Source of the DNA: CAWAMD01 sp963783045
GTDB taxonomy: Bacteria > Actinomycetota > Nitriliruptoria > Nitriliruptorales > Nitriliruptoraceae
Reading direction: 5' to 3'
Length of the DNA stretch: 64,000 nucleotides
Assembly: GCA_963783045.1 (NCBI GenBank)
Contig: CAWAMD010000004.1
Location: 124,001-188,000 of the forward strand
The notes under the pieces were generated by a model, which was not told the origin of the DNA, made no database searches, and saw only the letters and a program-made list of their open reading frames with translations. Made by a program: the position numbers and the translations under genes. The number at the start of each line of letters is the position of its first letter. Position 1 is the stretch's first letter. Below are positions 9,253-27,727 of this stretch, in pieces.

Positions 9253-11728
9253 GGGGTTGCACGCTCCAGCAGGGCGACGGGGAAGGTGCCGAGCAGGTCG
9301 GCGACGGCGACCGTGCCGGCGTGGTCGGTGCCGTCGAGGACGTTGTGCCAGCGGCCATCGGGCAACGTGAGCGTGGTGGCGCCCCACTCCCAGGCGCCGA
9401 ACCGGTCACCGAGGTGGGTCACGAGCCGAGGCACGAGGGTGACGACCTCGTCGCCGCGCACGAAGGCGACGGCGTGGTCGGCGCGCGGCCCCTCGGCGTA
9501 CAGCGCCTGATAGGTGCCGTCGCTCCCGAAGGCCTCCGGATGGCGGGCGCGGACCTGCAGCGCCGTGTGGGTGACCCAGAGCTTCGGCAGCCCGTCGTCG
9601 GCACGGGCCCAGATCGTGTCAGCGGGCGGGGGGTCGGCCAGCTCGTCGAGCAGGCGCCGGCGTCGCCCGAAGTCGACGGGTCGCCGGTTGTCCGGGTCGA
9701 CGAGGCTGAGGTCCCACAGCTCGCAGCCCTGGTAGATGTCGGGCACGCCGGGGACGGTCAGCTTGCACAGGGCCTGGGTGCAGGCGTTGATCCGTCCCGG
9801 CTCGAGGATGCCGGCGACGAACGCCTCGAGGTCGTCACGGAAGGCGCCGGGCTCGAGCAGCGCAGTCGCGAAGTCGATCGCGGCCTGCTCGTAGGTCTCG
9901 TCGACGTGCAGCCAGGAGGTCTCGACCTTCTGCTCCCGTGCCGCCTTGATCAGGTAGTCGGTCAGCCGCTCGCGCGTCATCGGCCATGCGCCGACCAGCG
10001 TCTGGTACAGCAGGTATTCGAGCGTCCCGGACGGCGCCCCGTCCCGCTTCAGCGGCGCGTTCATCTCGCGCCAGCGCATGACCGCCGCCACCCAGGCGTC
10101 CGGCTGCTCGCTGATCACCGCGAGTCGCGCCCGGACGTCCTCGCTGCGCTTCGTGTCGTGGCTCGAGGTGGTCAGCATCGTGTCGGGCCACAGCCGCAGC
10201 CGCTCCTCGTTCGCCGCGTGGAAGCCGCCGGGCTCGACCCCGAACCGGTCGGGGTCCCCGCCGACCTCGTTCAGCGCGACGAAGCGGGTGTAGCGGTACA
10301 GGGCCGTGTCCTCGACGCCCTTGGCCGTCGCCGGGCCCGTGAGCTGCTGGAAGCGCATGACCACCTCGGTGGCGGCGGCGCCGGTGCGCCGGCGGAGCAG
10401 CACGTCGGTGAGCAGGTCGAGGGCGTCGGAGAGGTCTCCCCGGCGGGCCCGCGCGGCCGCGATCGCCTGGTCGACGTAGCCGGCGTCCGCCGGATCGACC
10501 GGCACGTCCGCGCCGTCGTCACCGTCGATGTACGTGCGGTAGACCGGGAAGGAGACCGCGGTCTCGACGACCGCCTCGCGCAGCACGTCACGGTCCGCGA
10601 CCTCGTCCGTGACCGCGTGGAGCCAGCCGGTCACCCGCTCGACCTCCACGTCGAGGAGCTCGGTCAGCGCCAGCCGCTTGCCGTCGGCGACCTCCGCGTC
10701 GAGGTGGCGGTGCCCGCCGGTGACCTCGACGTCGAGGTCGGTCAGCGGCGCTTGGGCCCGCGGGTCGACGAGCAGGTCGAGCACGAGGTTGCAGAACTCG
10801 TAGCCGACGGTCCCCGCGACCGGCCAGTCCTCTCGCGGCCGCTCGCCCGGCTCGAGGATCTTCTCGATGACGATCCAGATGCCCTCGCCGGCGGCCTCGG
10901 CCAGCCGCTGGAAGTAGTTGGCGGGATCGCGAAGACCGTCGGGATGGTCGATGCGCAGCCCGTCGACCGCGCCGGCGGCGACGAGGTCGAGGATGCGCCG
11001 GTGCGTGGCCTCGAACACCGCGGGATCCTCGACGCGGACCCCGCCGAGCGTGTCGATGTCGAAGAACCGGCGGTAGTCGAGCTCGGAGTTCGCCCGCCGC
11101 CAGTAGCCGAGGTCGTAGTGCTGGGCGTCGAGCAGCGCGGCGAGCCGGTCACGGTCGCCGGTGACCGTGGCGCAGACCGTTGCTGGATCGGCGTCCGGAT
11201 CGACGTCGGCGACGTCCAGCGTGCCGTCGGCGACGGGGAAGACGTGCTCGTAGTAGCGGATCCGGTAGCTGCCGTCCTCGTGGACGAGCGACAGCTCGCC
11301 CGCGTCGAGGACGGCCGGCAGCCGGTCGCCGAGGACCGGGAGGAGGATCCGCCCCGACGCCCAGTCGATGTCGAAGTAGTCGGCGTAGTCGCTGCCCCGT
11401 CCGCGGGCCAGCACGTCCCACCACCACCGGTTGTCCGGGGTGACGAGCGCCATGTGGTTCGGGACCAGGTCGAGGACGTGCCCGAGCCCGTACTCGCGCA
11501 GCGCCGCGACGAGCATCCGGTGGGCGTCCTCGCCGCCGCGGCTCTCGTCGAGTCGCGTCGGGTCGACCACGTCGTAGCCGTGCTCGCTGCCCGGCGCGGC
11601 CTGCAGCGACGGCGAGGCATACAGATGGCTGACCCCGAGCGCCGCGAGGTAGTCCACCATCGAGGCGGCGGGCGCGAAGCCGAAGTCGGGGGTGAGCTGG
11701 AGTCGGTAGGTGGCGCGAGGCCGGGGCA

Positions 11729-11729
<1 letters not shown>
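9249..11729 (-). CDS. treY: Maltooligosyltrehalose synthase
   Basis: 826 aa GH13 enzyme that turns the reducing-end alpha-1,4 bond of a maltooligosaccharide into an alpha,alpha-1,1 bond. It begins MPRPRATYRLQL, typical of TreY. The GH13 blocks are GLRIDHPDGL, WIVIEKILEPGE and the TreY-specific SSHDTKRSEDVRAR. The upstream open frame overlaps glgX and is rejected. The ATG shares one base with the glgX stop (TGATG). TreZ, which releases trehalose from the product, is two genes upstream in the same operon. Confidence 0.95.
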
Positions 11730-13830
<2,101 letters not shown>

Positions 13831-13834
<4 letters not shown>

Positions 13835-15696
13835 CGTGCGTGACGCGCCCGGGTCAGCAGCACCGCCGAGGTGGCGGGGAGCGTGACGTGCACGGTGCCC
13901 TCCGATCGGGTGTCGCCGGGGCCGTTGCCCGGGCCGCCCCAGAGTACGTGGGACGTGTCACACCGCACGCGCCAGTCGCCCACGGGCAGCGGCAGGGTCA
14001 CGCTGGAGGGAAGCGACGCCACGTTGACGAGCAGCACCGCCATCTCGTCGTCGGCGCGCAGCTCCACCGCGAGGAGGTCGCCGCCCGCGTGCAGGGACGT
14101 GGTGACCTCCGTGTCGGCCGGGCCGGCCAGTGCGCCCACGTCCCGCCGCAGCCGGATGAGCTCGCGGTAGAGGGCCAGCAGCTGGGCGTGCCGCCCCTCG
14201 GTGCGCCGGTCCCAGTCGAGGATCGAGCGCTCGAACGTCTCGCGCGCCTGCGGGTCCGGTGCCTCGCCCTGCCACACGAAGGCGGCGAACTCCTCGCGCC
14301 GGCCGACCCGCACGGCCTCGACCAGCTCCGGATCGGTATGGCTCGTGAAGTACTGGAACGGCGACGGCTCGCCGTACTCCTCGCCCATGAAGAGGAGGGG
14401 GACGAAGGGCGAGCACAGCAGGATCGCCGCGGCGACCTTGCGCTGCTCGAAGGACATGAGGTCGTCGAGCCGGTCGCCGTACATCCGGTTGCCGACCTGG
14501 TCGTGGTTCTGGATGCACACCACGAAGCGGTCGGTCGGCACGTCGTCGGCGGGCGCACCGTGCCGGTGCTCGCGGAAGGTCGAATGCTGCCCGCGGAGCA
14601 CGAAGCGGTGACGGAACACGTCCGCGAGGTCGCCGGTCGAGCCGTAGTCGGCGTAGTAGCCCTGCTGCTCGCCGGTCAGCAGCGCGTGCACGGCGTGGTG
14701 GAAGTCGTCGGACCACTGCGCGTCGAGGCCGAGGCCGCCCACCTCGGGCACCCGGACCGTGCGGGGATCGTTCGCGTCGGACTCGGCGATCACGTGTACC
14801 CGCCGGTTCACCCGCTCGCCCTCGGCGTGCACGGCCGCGGCGAGCTCGGCGAGGAAGGGGCGCGCAGAACGGTCGTGCAGGGCGTGGACGGCGTCGAGGC
14901 GCAGCCCGTCGAGGTGGAAGTCGGACACCCACCGTGCGGCGTTCTCGACGAGGTAGCGCCGCACCCCGTCGCTGCCCGGCCCGTCGAGGTTGACGGCCTG
15001 CCCCCACGGCGTCCCGTACCGCTCGGTCAGGTAGGGACCGAAGTCGGCGATGTGGTTGCCCTCGGGACCGAAGTGGTTGTAGACGACGTCGAGCAGCACC
15101 GACAGGTCCCGGGCATGGCAGGCGTCGACGAACCGCCGCAGCCCGTCGGGACCGCCGTAGCTGTCCTGCACCCCGTAGGGCAGCACCCCGTCGTAGCCCC
15201 AGTTGCGCTCGCCCGCGAAGGGGGACACCGGCATGATCTCGACGGTGGTGATTCCGAGCTCGACGAGGTCGTCGAGCCGAGCGACCGCGGCGTCGAAGGT
15301 GCCCTGCCGCGTGAACGTCCCGATGTGCAGCTCGTAGATGACCTGCTCGTGCAGCGGGTGCCCGAACCAGCCGGCGTCGGTCCAGCCGAACGCCGACGGG
15401 TCGTCGACCGCCGAGGGGCCATGGACACCCTCGGGCTGCCAGCGCGACGCCGGGTCGGCCCGGTCGACCGTCCCGCCGTCGCGGTGGAGCCGGTAGCGGT
15501 AGCGCTGACCGCGACCGACACCCTCGACACGCGCGGCGTGCTCGCCACCACCGACGGGATCCATCGGCACGACGCGCTCCGATGGCCCGTCGCCATCGAG
15601 CAGGAGCAGCTCGACACGGTCGGCACGAGGCGCCCAGGCCAGGAACTCACCGGCGCCGTCCCGCGGGGTGGCGCCGAGTCGCCAGGGGTGGGTCAC
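13831..15696 (-). CDS. treZ: Maltooligosyltrehalose trehalohydrolase
   Basis: 621 aa GH13 enzyme that cleaves trehalose from the end of the TreY product. It has an N-terminal beta-sandwich (FLAWAPRADRVELLL), then GLRLDAVHALHD, VIAESDANDPR and QNHDQVGNR catalytic blocks. The start is GTG at 15696, overlapping the glgB stop as GTGA, so it is translationally coupled to glgB. Length and motifs are normal for the family. Confidence 0.95.
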
Positions 15697-17738
15697 CGCT
15701 CACCCGCCCGGAAGATGACCATGCCGAGCGGCGGGAGGCTGACGTTCAGGGAGTGCGAGCGCCCGTGGTAGGGCACGGGGGTGGCGTCGAGCCCGCCGTA
15801 GTTGCCGACGCCGGAGCCGCCGTACTCGTGCGCGTCCGAGTTCGCGAGCTCCTCCCAGAACCCGCCCTGCGGCACGCCGATGCGGTAGTTGTATCGGGGC
15901 ACCGGCGTGAAGTTGCAGGCGACGACGAGGTCACCGGTCTGCTCGCCGCGGCGGACGAACACGATGACGCTCTGCTCCCAGTCGGTGGCGTCGATCCACT
16001 CGAATCCGCGCGGGTCGTTGTCCCACTCGTGCAGGGCACGCTCACCCCGGTAGAGCCGGGCGATGTGCCCGACCCACTCCTTGAGCTGGGCGTGGTGGTC
16101 GTCGTCGAGCAGGTGCCAGTCGATCGAGCCCTCGTGCGCCCATTCGCGCCACTGGCCGATCTCGCCGCCCATGAACAGCAGCTTCTTGCCCGGCGTGGTG
16201 AACATGTAGCCGTACAGCAGGCGCAGGTTCGCGAACTTCTGCCAGTCGTCGCCGGGCATCTTGTTGATGAGCGAGCCCTTGCCGTGCACCACCTCGTCGT
16301 GCGACAGCGGCAGGCAGTAGTTCTCCGCGAACGCGTAGATGCTGCGGAAGGTCAGCTGGTCGTGGTGGTACTTGCGGTGGATCGGCTCGTGGGACAGGTA
16401 CTCGAGCGTGTCGTGCATCCAGCCCATGTCCCACTTGAAGCCGAACCCGAGCCCGCCGACGTAGAGCGGACGCGACACCATCGGCCAGGCGGTCGACTCC
16501 TCGGCGAAGGTCTGGGTGTCGGGGAAGCGCTCGTAGATGGTCTCGTTGAAGCGGCGCAGGAAGGAGATGGCCTCGAGGTTCTCGTTGCCGCCGTGCTCGT
16601 TCGGGATCCACTCGCCGTCCTTGCGCGAGTAGTCGAGGTAGAGCATCGAGGCCACGGCGTCGACCCGCAGGCCGTCGATGTGGTAGCGGTCGAGCCAGAA
16701 CATGGCCGAGGAGAGCAGGAACGACTGCACCTCGCGGCGCCCGTAGTTGAAGATGTAGCTCTTCCAGTCGGGGTGGTAGCCCTTGCGTGGGTCGGCATGC
16801 TCGAACAGGTGGGTGCCGTCGAAGTAGGCGGGCCCGTGCTCGTCCGAGGGGAAGTGCGACGGGACCCAGTCGAGGATGACCCCGATGTCCTGCTGGTGCA
16901 GGGCATCGACGAGCGCCATGAAGTCCTGCGGCGTCCCGAACCGCGAGGTGGGCGCGAAGTAGCCGGTGGTCTGGTAGCCCCAGGAGCCGCCGAAGGGGTG
17001 CTCCATGATCGGCATGAGCTCGACGTGGGTGAAGCCCATGTCGGACACGTAGGCCGGCAGCCACTCCGCGAGCTCGCGGTAGTTCATCGGCCGCGTGGAG
17101 CCGTCCTCGTTGACGACCTGGCGCCAGGACCCGACGTGGAGCTCGTAGATCGCCTGCGGTGAGCCCAGGGTCTGGCGCTCCCCGCGGTGTGCCATCCAGT
17201 CGCCGTCACCCCAGTCGTAGTCGAGCATCCACACCTTCGAACCGGTCTTCGGCGGCGTCTCCGTGTGGACGGCGAAGGGATCGGCCTTGTCGACCCGGTA
17301 GCCGTCGTAGCGGGAGGCGATGTGGAACTTGTAGGCGTCGGCTTCGGACACGTCGGTGAGGAAGCCCTCCCAGATCCCCGAGTTGCCACGCGGCTCGAGG
17401 TGGTGTGCCTCCTTGTCCCACCCGTTGAAGTCGCCGATCACACTGACCCGCTCGGCGTTCGGGGCCCAGACGGCGAAGTAGGTGCCCTCGACGCCCTCGT
17501 GGGTCATCGGGTGCGAGCCGAGCTTCTCGTACAGGTGGAAGTGGCTGCCCTCGTTGAACAGGTGGACGTCGTAGTCGGTCAGCAGCGTCGCGCGCCCGCC
17601 GGTCGAGTCCGCATCCGCGCCGGCTGCGGGCACGGCCGCCGCGTCGGTCGTGTCGGTGACCGCGGTCGGCTCGCTCGACGACGGGGCTCGCCCCTCGGTC
17701 ATGGGTGTCGCGGTCTCCGGTCGGGAATGGTCAGTCAT
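15693..17738 (-). CDS. glgB: 1,4-alpha-glucan branching enzyme (GH13)
   Basis: 681 aa. It makes alpha-1,6 branches in the linear chains produced by GlgE. Residues 1-50 form a low-complexity Ala/Asp/Thr-rich head absent from most GlgBs, then CBM48 (VWAPNAERVSVIGDFNGWD) and the GH13 domain with GLRVDAVASMLYLD, FAEESTAWP and LPLSHDEVVHGKGS. The ATG at 17738 is chosen because AAGGGG lies 6-7 bases ahead; an ATG five codons earlier overlaps that site. It is the second branching-type enzyme in the window besides the GH57 protein at 2967, so two branching systems sit about 11 kb apart. Confidence 0.94.
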   Translation of the reverse strand: MTDHSRPETATPMTEGRAPSSSEPTAVTDTTDAAAVPAAGADADSTGGRATLLTDYDVHLFNEGSHFHLYEKLGSHPMTHEGVEGTYFAVWAPNAERVSVIGDFNGWDKEAHHLEPRGNSGIWEGFLTDVSEADAYKFHIASRYDGYRVDKADPFAVHTETPPKTGSKVWMLDYDWGDGDWMAHRGERQTLGSPQAIYELHVGSWRQVVNEDGSTRPMNYRELAEWLPAYVSDMGFTHVELMPIMEHPFGGSWGYQTTGYFAPTSRFGTPQDFMALVDALHQQDIGVILDWVPSHFPSDEHGPAYFDGTHLFEHADPRKGYHPDWKSYIFNYGRREVQSFLLSSAMFWLDRYHIDGLRVDAVASMLYLDYSRKDGEWIPNEHGGNENLEAISFLRRFNETIYERFPDTQTFAEESTAWPMVSRPLYVGGLGFGFKWDMGWMHDTLEYLSHEPIHRKYHHDQLTFRSIYAFAENYCLPLSHDEVVHGKGSLINKMPGDDWQKFANLRLLYGYMFTTPGKKLLFMGGEIGQWREWAHEGSIDWHLLDDDHHAQLKEWVGHIARLYRGERALHEWDNDPRGFEWIDATDWEQSVIVFVRRGEQTGDLVVACNFTPVPRYNYRIGVPQGGFWEELANSDAHEYGGSGVGNYGGLDATPVPYHGRSHSLNVSLPPLGMVIFRAGER

Positions 17739-17798
17739 GCGGTGCCCCTTCATGGCAGGCGTGTCCGTGGGTCTGGAATGCGCGCCGCTGCTCGCCGG

Positions 17799-21188
<3,390 letters not shown>

Positions 21189-21281
21189 GGTTGTCGTTGC
21201 TCCTTGATCGCGGCACCGCATCGCGCCGCGGGGTGGGCAGGCGGTGGCGCGCCGGGTTGCTGGATGTCCATCTGGGTGGAT

Positions 21282-23282
<2,001 letters not shown>

Positions 23283-23313
23283 GGTGCTCCTTTTCGGTGT
23301 CGCGACGTTCTCC

Positions 23314-23319
23314 ACCGTA
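23314..23319 (-). promoter_or_regulatory. Candidate -10 box of the glgE operon
   Basis: Minus-strand TACGGT lies about 32 bases before the glgE GTG, leaving a short leader that holds the AAAAGGAG ribosome site. No good -35 is visible at 17-18 bases. The 246-bp gap 23283-23528 separates glgE from the divergent penicillin-binding protein and must hold both promoters. Confidence 0.3.
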
Positions 23320-23528
23320 GGCGTGAGCCCCCGGGGGCGGAACGGTCACCCACCTGTCCGCCCGGTCACGACGTGGCGCGAGCGCACCGCACGACGCTGC
23401 GAGCGTGCCCTGCCGCGTCCCGGCGGACCGCCGGTGCGGGCGTCGCCGGTGCCGTCGGCCGCCGGTGGCGCGTATCCGAGCGTCCGACTACTCGTTGTGA
23501 AGGGCAGTCGCGACGCAGGAGCCGATCC

Positions 23529-25683
23529 GTGCCGACGAACGTCGGTGAGCACCGCCGTGGGATGCCGCCCCGCATGGGGCGGCTGCTCTTCAAGCGTGTG
23601 CTCGTGGTCGGCGGCTCGTCGGTGTTCGCGGTCTCGTTGCTCGTGGTCCTGTTCGCATGGATCGCGCTGCACGTGGACTGGAAGATGCCCGACCCCGCGA
23701 CGCTGTCGAGCCCGTCGGTCGTCCTGTCCCGCGACGGTCAGGTGCTCGCTCGCCTCGGCGCCGAGGTCGAGCCCCGCCAGGTTCCGCTCGACAAGGTCAA
23801 CCCGGACGCCCAGCACGCCGTCATCGCCAGCGAGGACGCCCGCTTCTACCAGCACACCGGCGTGGACCCGGCGTCGCTGCTGCGGGCCGTCGCGACGAAC
23901 CTCTTCACGGGCTCGATCAGCCAGGGCGGCTCCACGCTGACCCAGCAGTACGTGAAGAACGCCTACACGGGCTCGCAGCGGACGCTGACCCGCAAGGTTC
24001 GTGAGGCGGTGATCTCCATCGCGCTCGAGCGCAACCTGTCGAAGGACGAGATCCTCGAGCGGTACCTCAACACCGTCTACTTCGGCGAGGGCGCCTACGG
24101 CATCGAGACGGCCGCACTGACCTACTTCGGCAAGCACGCCGCCGAACTCGACGTCGCCGAGAGTGCCACCCTGGCCCAGCTGCTGCCTGCACCGTCGGTC
24201 TGGAACCCGCGGGCGGACCCGGACCTCGCGCGGCGGAGGGCGCACCACGTCATCGACCGGATGCAGCAGCTCGGCTTCATCACCGCAGGCCAGGCGCAGC
24301 AGGCCAAGGACGAGACGATCACGGTCAAGCCCGGCCGGCCCGCACCCACGAAGATGCCCTACTTCGTGCAGTACGTCCGCGAGCAGCTCGAGGCGGCCTA
24401 CGGCAAGCAGGCCGTGGTCTCCGGGGGTCTGCGCGTGACGACGACGATCGACCTGCACGCCCAGCAGACGCTCGACGCCGCCGTGGCCAAGCGGCTCCCA
24501 CCGCAGAAGGGCCGGGACATCGACGCCGGCGCCGTCGCGATCGACCCGACGACCGGCGACATCCTGGCGATCCACGGCGGCCGCGACTTCACGAAGCGGC
24601 AGTTCAACCTCGCCACGCACATCTACCAGCGCCAGGCCGGGTCGACGTTCAAGCCGTTCGTCTTCATCGCCGCCCTCCAGCAGGGACACGACCCGTCGGA
24701 GACGCTGCCGGCTCCCGCCCACGTCCGACCGAAGAGCTGCCCACCGAACCCGGACGGCTCGAACCCGTTCAACGAGGTGGTGACCAACGCGAGCGGCCAC
24801 GGCTACGGGTCGATGACGATCGCGAACGCGCTGGCCAACTCGGTGAACACCGTCTACGTGCAGCTCGGGTGCGAGGTCGGGCCGCAGGCAGTGGTCGATA
24901 CCGCCCACCAGCTCGGGGTGCGCAACGACCTCGCGCCGGTCGCGAACATCTCCATCGGGTCCGGCCCGACCGGGCCCACTCCCCTGGACATGGCCTCGGC
25001 GTTCGGGACGCTCGCGAACGACGGGCTGCTCTGCCCCGCCCGTTCGATCGTGAGCGTGACCGGACCCGACGGGCAGCCGCAGCCGGCGCCGAAGGAGGTC
25101 AACGTCGCGTTCAACCAGCCCGACGCTGAGCCCCGCGCCCCCTCCGAGGAGGCGCTGGCGGCCCGCCCCGACGGTCTGCGCCAGCGCGACCAGGGACGCT
25201 GCAAGGCCGTGGTCGATCCGAACATCGCCCGCACGACCACGAAGGTCCTCGAGCGCGTGCCCACCGAGACCACGGCCACCCGCGCCGACATCGGCCGGCC
25301 CCAGGCCGGCAAGACCGGCACCACGAACGACGAGCAGGATGCCTGGTACGTCGGCTACACGCCCGACCTGTCGATCGCCATCTGGATGGGTGACGTGACG
25401 AAGGACCCGCAGCCGCTGCACGACGTGGCGGGCTTCGACCGGGTCTACGGCGGCACGATTCCGGCGCTCATCTGGCACGACGCAGCCGCCGAGATCCTGA
25501 AGGACGTGCCACCGACCGACTTCCTCGAGCCCGGCGAGCTGACGAAGGAGCCGGACCGCGCCGTCGTCGCGCCGGCCCGGTCACGCCGTACCGCGCCGCC
25601 GGCCGGCCACACGCCGGCGCCCGGTCCGAGCGACGCCGCGACCGGCGGACCCGACGAGCAGCCGACGCAGCCGGGCGGCGACG

Positions 25684-25691
<8 letters not shown>
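23529..25691 (+). CDS. Class A penicillin-binding protein (PBP1-type)
   Basis: 720 aa bifunctional peptidoglycan synthase. A cytoplasmic Arg-rich tail and one membrane segment (about residues 20-45) lead to the GT51 glycosyltransferase domain with IASEDARFYQHTGVD and QGGSTLTQQYVKN. The transpeptidase domain has Ser372 in GSTFKPF (S-x-x-K), Ser438-Val-Asn440 and Lys595 in GKTGTTNDEQDAW. The GTG at 23529 follows AGGAG by 7 bases. The end is a Pro/Thr/Gly-rich linker that stops at TAG 25689-25691 inside a Gly-rich repeat. The next 110 bases look like the missing tail in another frame (see 25684-25803). Confidence 0.93.
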
Positions 25692-25803
<112 letters not shown>

Positions 25804-25819
25804 TGGCCCGGGGCGCTTG

Positions 25820-25859
25820 CTCCCGAAACCCGTGACATCATCTCGCGGTTTCCGGGGAG
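25820..25859. terminator. Hairpin between convergent genes
   Basis: CTCCC-GAAACC (25820-25830) can pair with GGTTTC-CG-GGGAG (25847-25859), giving 11 base pairs with a 2-base bulge and a 16-base loop. It lies between the PBP and the convergent SDR gene and could serve either strand. There is no T-run. Confidence 0.4.
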
Positions 25860-25872
25860 GGGCGTGCCGGGG

Positions 25873-26709
25873 TCAGTGGCGGCGCGGGCGGCGGGGACGC
25901 TGGCGCTGCTCCGTGCGCGCCACCGCATGGTCGAACCACCGGTCGTAGACCTCCCGCAGCGGCCCCACCGTCCGGCTCAGCAGGCGGGTCTGGGCATCCG
26001 GGATGATGCTCGCCCGCCGACGGTCGATGCCGGCGACGATGGCGCTGGCGACCCGGTCCGGCGACAGCGGACGGATCGTCCCGCTGATCGCGCGCGTCTG
26101 GGCCGGCTTGTAGCGCTCCTCCTCGGCGAGCTGCGGTGTGTCCACGTCGGGCGGGAACACACACGCCACGTGGATCCCCGCCGGTGCGAGCTCGGCGCGC
26201 AGGGACTCGCACAGGCCGCGCACGGCGAACTTCGTCGGGGCGTAGGCGGTGTAGCCGTAGATCCCGACGAGGCCCGCGGCCGACGAGATCGCGACGATGT
26301 GGCCGTCACGCGCCGCGACCATCTGCGGCACGACGGCCCGGATGGCGTGCAGCGTGCCGAAGTAGTTGACCTCCATCTGCCGACGGAAGTGATCGTCGGC
26401 CAGGTCGAGGAAGTGGCCGGGACGGGCGATCCCCGCGGAGGTGACGAGCACCCGGCAGGGGCCGAGCTCGTCCGTGAGCTCGCTCACCGCCGCCGCGAGC
26501 GCGGGGGCGTCGGCCACGTCGACGCTGCGGGTGGCGACCGTCGCACCGGCGCGGCGCAGCCCGTCGGCCGCCGTCGTCAGCCGCGCCTGACCGCGCGCGA
26601 GCAGCGACACCCGGCAGCCACGGCCGGCGAGCGTCCGGGCCGTGGCCAGCCCGATCCCGGACGAGCCACCGGTCACGATCGCGTGGGTCCCGGCGAGATG
26701 CGCAGGCAC
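25873..26709 (-). CDS. SDR oxidoreductase, 3-ketodihydrosphingosine-reductase-like
   Basis: 278 aa classical short-chain dehydrogenase. The cofactor motif TGGSSGIG is near residue 14, the catalytic Ser is in AISSAAG and the Y-x-x-x-K in YTAYAPTKFAVRGL. The stretch from FGTLHAIRAV to about residue 220, including FPPDVDTPQLAEEERYKPAQT, follows eukaryotic 3-ketodihydrosphingosine reductase (KDSR) much more closely than generic SDRs. No serine palmitoyltransferase gene is in the window, so the substrate may be another beta-keto lipid. The GTG start has GAAGG about 8 bases ahead, 3 bp after the stop of the membrane-anchored protein upstream. The Arg-rich C-terminus is unusual. Confidence 0.82.
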   Translation of the reverse strand: MPAHLAGTHAIVTGGSSGIGLATARTLAGRGCRVSLLARGQARLTTAADGLRRAGATVATRSVDVADAPALAAAVSELTDELGPCRVLVTSAGIARPGHFLDLADDHFRRQMEVNYFGTLHAIRAVVPQMVAARDGHIVAISSAAGLVGIYGYTAYAPTKFAVRGLCESLRAELAPAGIHVACVFPPDVDTPQLAEEERYKPAQTRAISGTIRPLSPDRVASAIVAGIDRRRASIIPDAQTRLLSRTVGPLREVYDRWFDHAVARTEQRQRPRRPRRH

Positions 26710-26712
26710 AGG

Positions 26713-27711
26713 TCAGCCTTCGCTCGACGTGTCGGTCGCCTCGAGGGCCGCGCAGTTGCGCAGCATGCTCTCGCACAGCAGGTGTATCGGCGCGACGGCC
26801 TGCCGGCCCCCGGCCGCCGCGCCGAAGGGGCGATAGCCGATGGTGTTCACCGCGACGACGTGCCCCGCCGAGTCCATGACCGGCGCGCCGTCGAGGAACC
26901 CGACCGGCGGCAGGTCGGTGACGATCGTGTTCACGTCGGCGAACCCGACGGTGCCGGTGAGCTCGACCGTGTTCAGCGACGGGGTGACCCCGACGGTGAC
27001 GAGCCGCTCGCCCCGGGCCAGCTCGGTGCCCGACGGCCGCCACTTCGGGACCGTCACCTCGCCCGTCGTCGCCCGGACGAGCGCGAGGTCGTGCTGCTCG
27101 TCCCAGGAATGCACCGCCCCGGTCACGGTGCCGCCCGGGGTCACGACGTCCACCTGGCCGACGACGCCGCCGGGTGCGTTCGGGTCGGCCACGAGGGCGT
27201 AGCTCGTCGCGAAGAAGGCGACCTGCCCGTCGTAGGCGACCGCGAAGCCGTTCGCGATGCGCTGCTCGGTGGATGGCTGCACCGGCGCGGTGCCGCCCGT
27301 CGGGGCGGGCTGCGGCGCGCCCCCGCCGACCGTCGCACGCAGGATGACGACCCCCTGGGCGGTCGCGTCGTCGACGGGGAGGTTGCGGCTGAGCGACTCC
27401 CGGACGGCGGCGACCTCGTCCTCGATCGTCTTCGTCGCCTCGTCGCCGGCCTGCTTCACCTTGTCGACGGCGTCGCGCAGCTCCTGACGCCCCTGCCGGG
27501 TCTCGTCGCGGAGGCTGCTGACCTGCTGGGCGTAGTAGACGCTGACGAGGGTGCCGGCCAGGATGGCGCCGGCCAACCCGACCATGACGAACACCGGCAC
27601 CGTCCACCAGCCGAGCCGCTCGCGGTCCCCGAGCAGCTCCCGCCACCACGGCCGGTCGTCGTCAGCCATGCCGCGCCCCGGTGGGGGTGGCGGTGGTGCC
27701 GGGGGCTTCAC
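26713..27711 (-). CDS. Membrane-anchored trypsin-fold protein lacking catalytic His and Ser
   Basis: 332 aa. A Pro-rich cytoplasmic head, one membrane segment (about 35-57) and a coiled-coil-like helix (about 58-100) precede an HtrA/trypsin-like fold. The Asp block is kept (HDLALVRA). The His block reads ATSYALVADP where family members have a His, and the Ser block reads LDGAPVMDSAGHVVAVNT where they have SGGP. It therefore looks like a pseudoprotease, perhaps a scaffold or sensor outside the membrane. The start is uncertain: GTG at 27711 or ATG at 27669, neither with a good ribosome site. It lies 16 bp after the acyltransferase gene. Confidence 0.7.
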   Translation of the reverse strand: MKPPAPPPPPPGRGMADDDRPWWRELLGDRERLGWWTVPVFVMVGLAGAILAGTLVSVYYAQQVSSLRDETRQGRQELRDAVDKVKQAGDEATKTIEDEVAAVRESLSRNLPVDDATAQGVVILRATVGGGAPQPAPTGGTAPVQPSTEQRIANGFAVAYDGQVAFFATSYALVADPNAPGGVVGQVDVVTPGGTVTGAVHSWDEQHDLALVRATTGEVTVPKWRPSGTELARGERLVTVGVTPSLNTVELTGTVGFADVNTIVTDLPPVGFLDGAPVMDSAGHVVAVNTIGYRPFGAAAGGRQAVAPIHLLCESMLRNCAALEATDTSSEG

Positions 27712-27727
27712 TGGTCGTCACGTCGGG

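Noticed and set aside
15693..17738. A frameshift or truncation in glgB suggested by its unusual N-terminus
   Set aside because: The low-complexity head is in frame with the rest, and all CBM48 and GH13 blocks are present.
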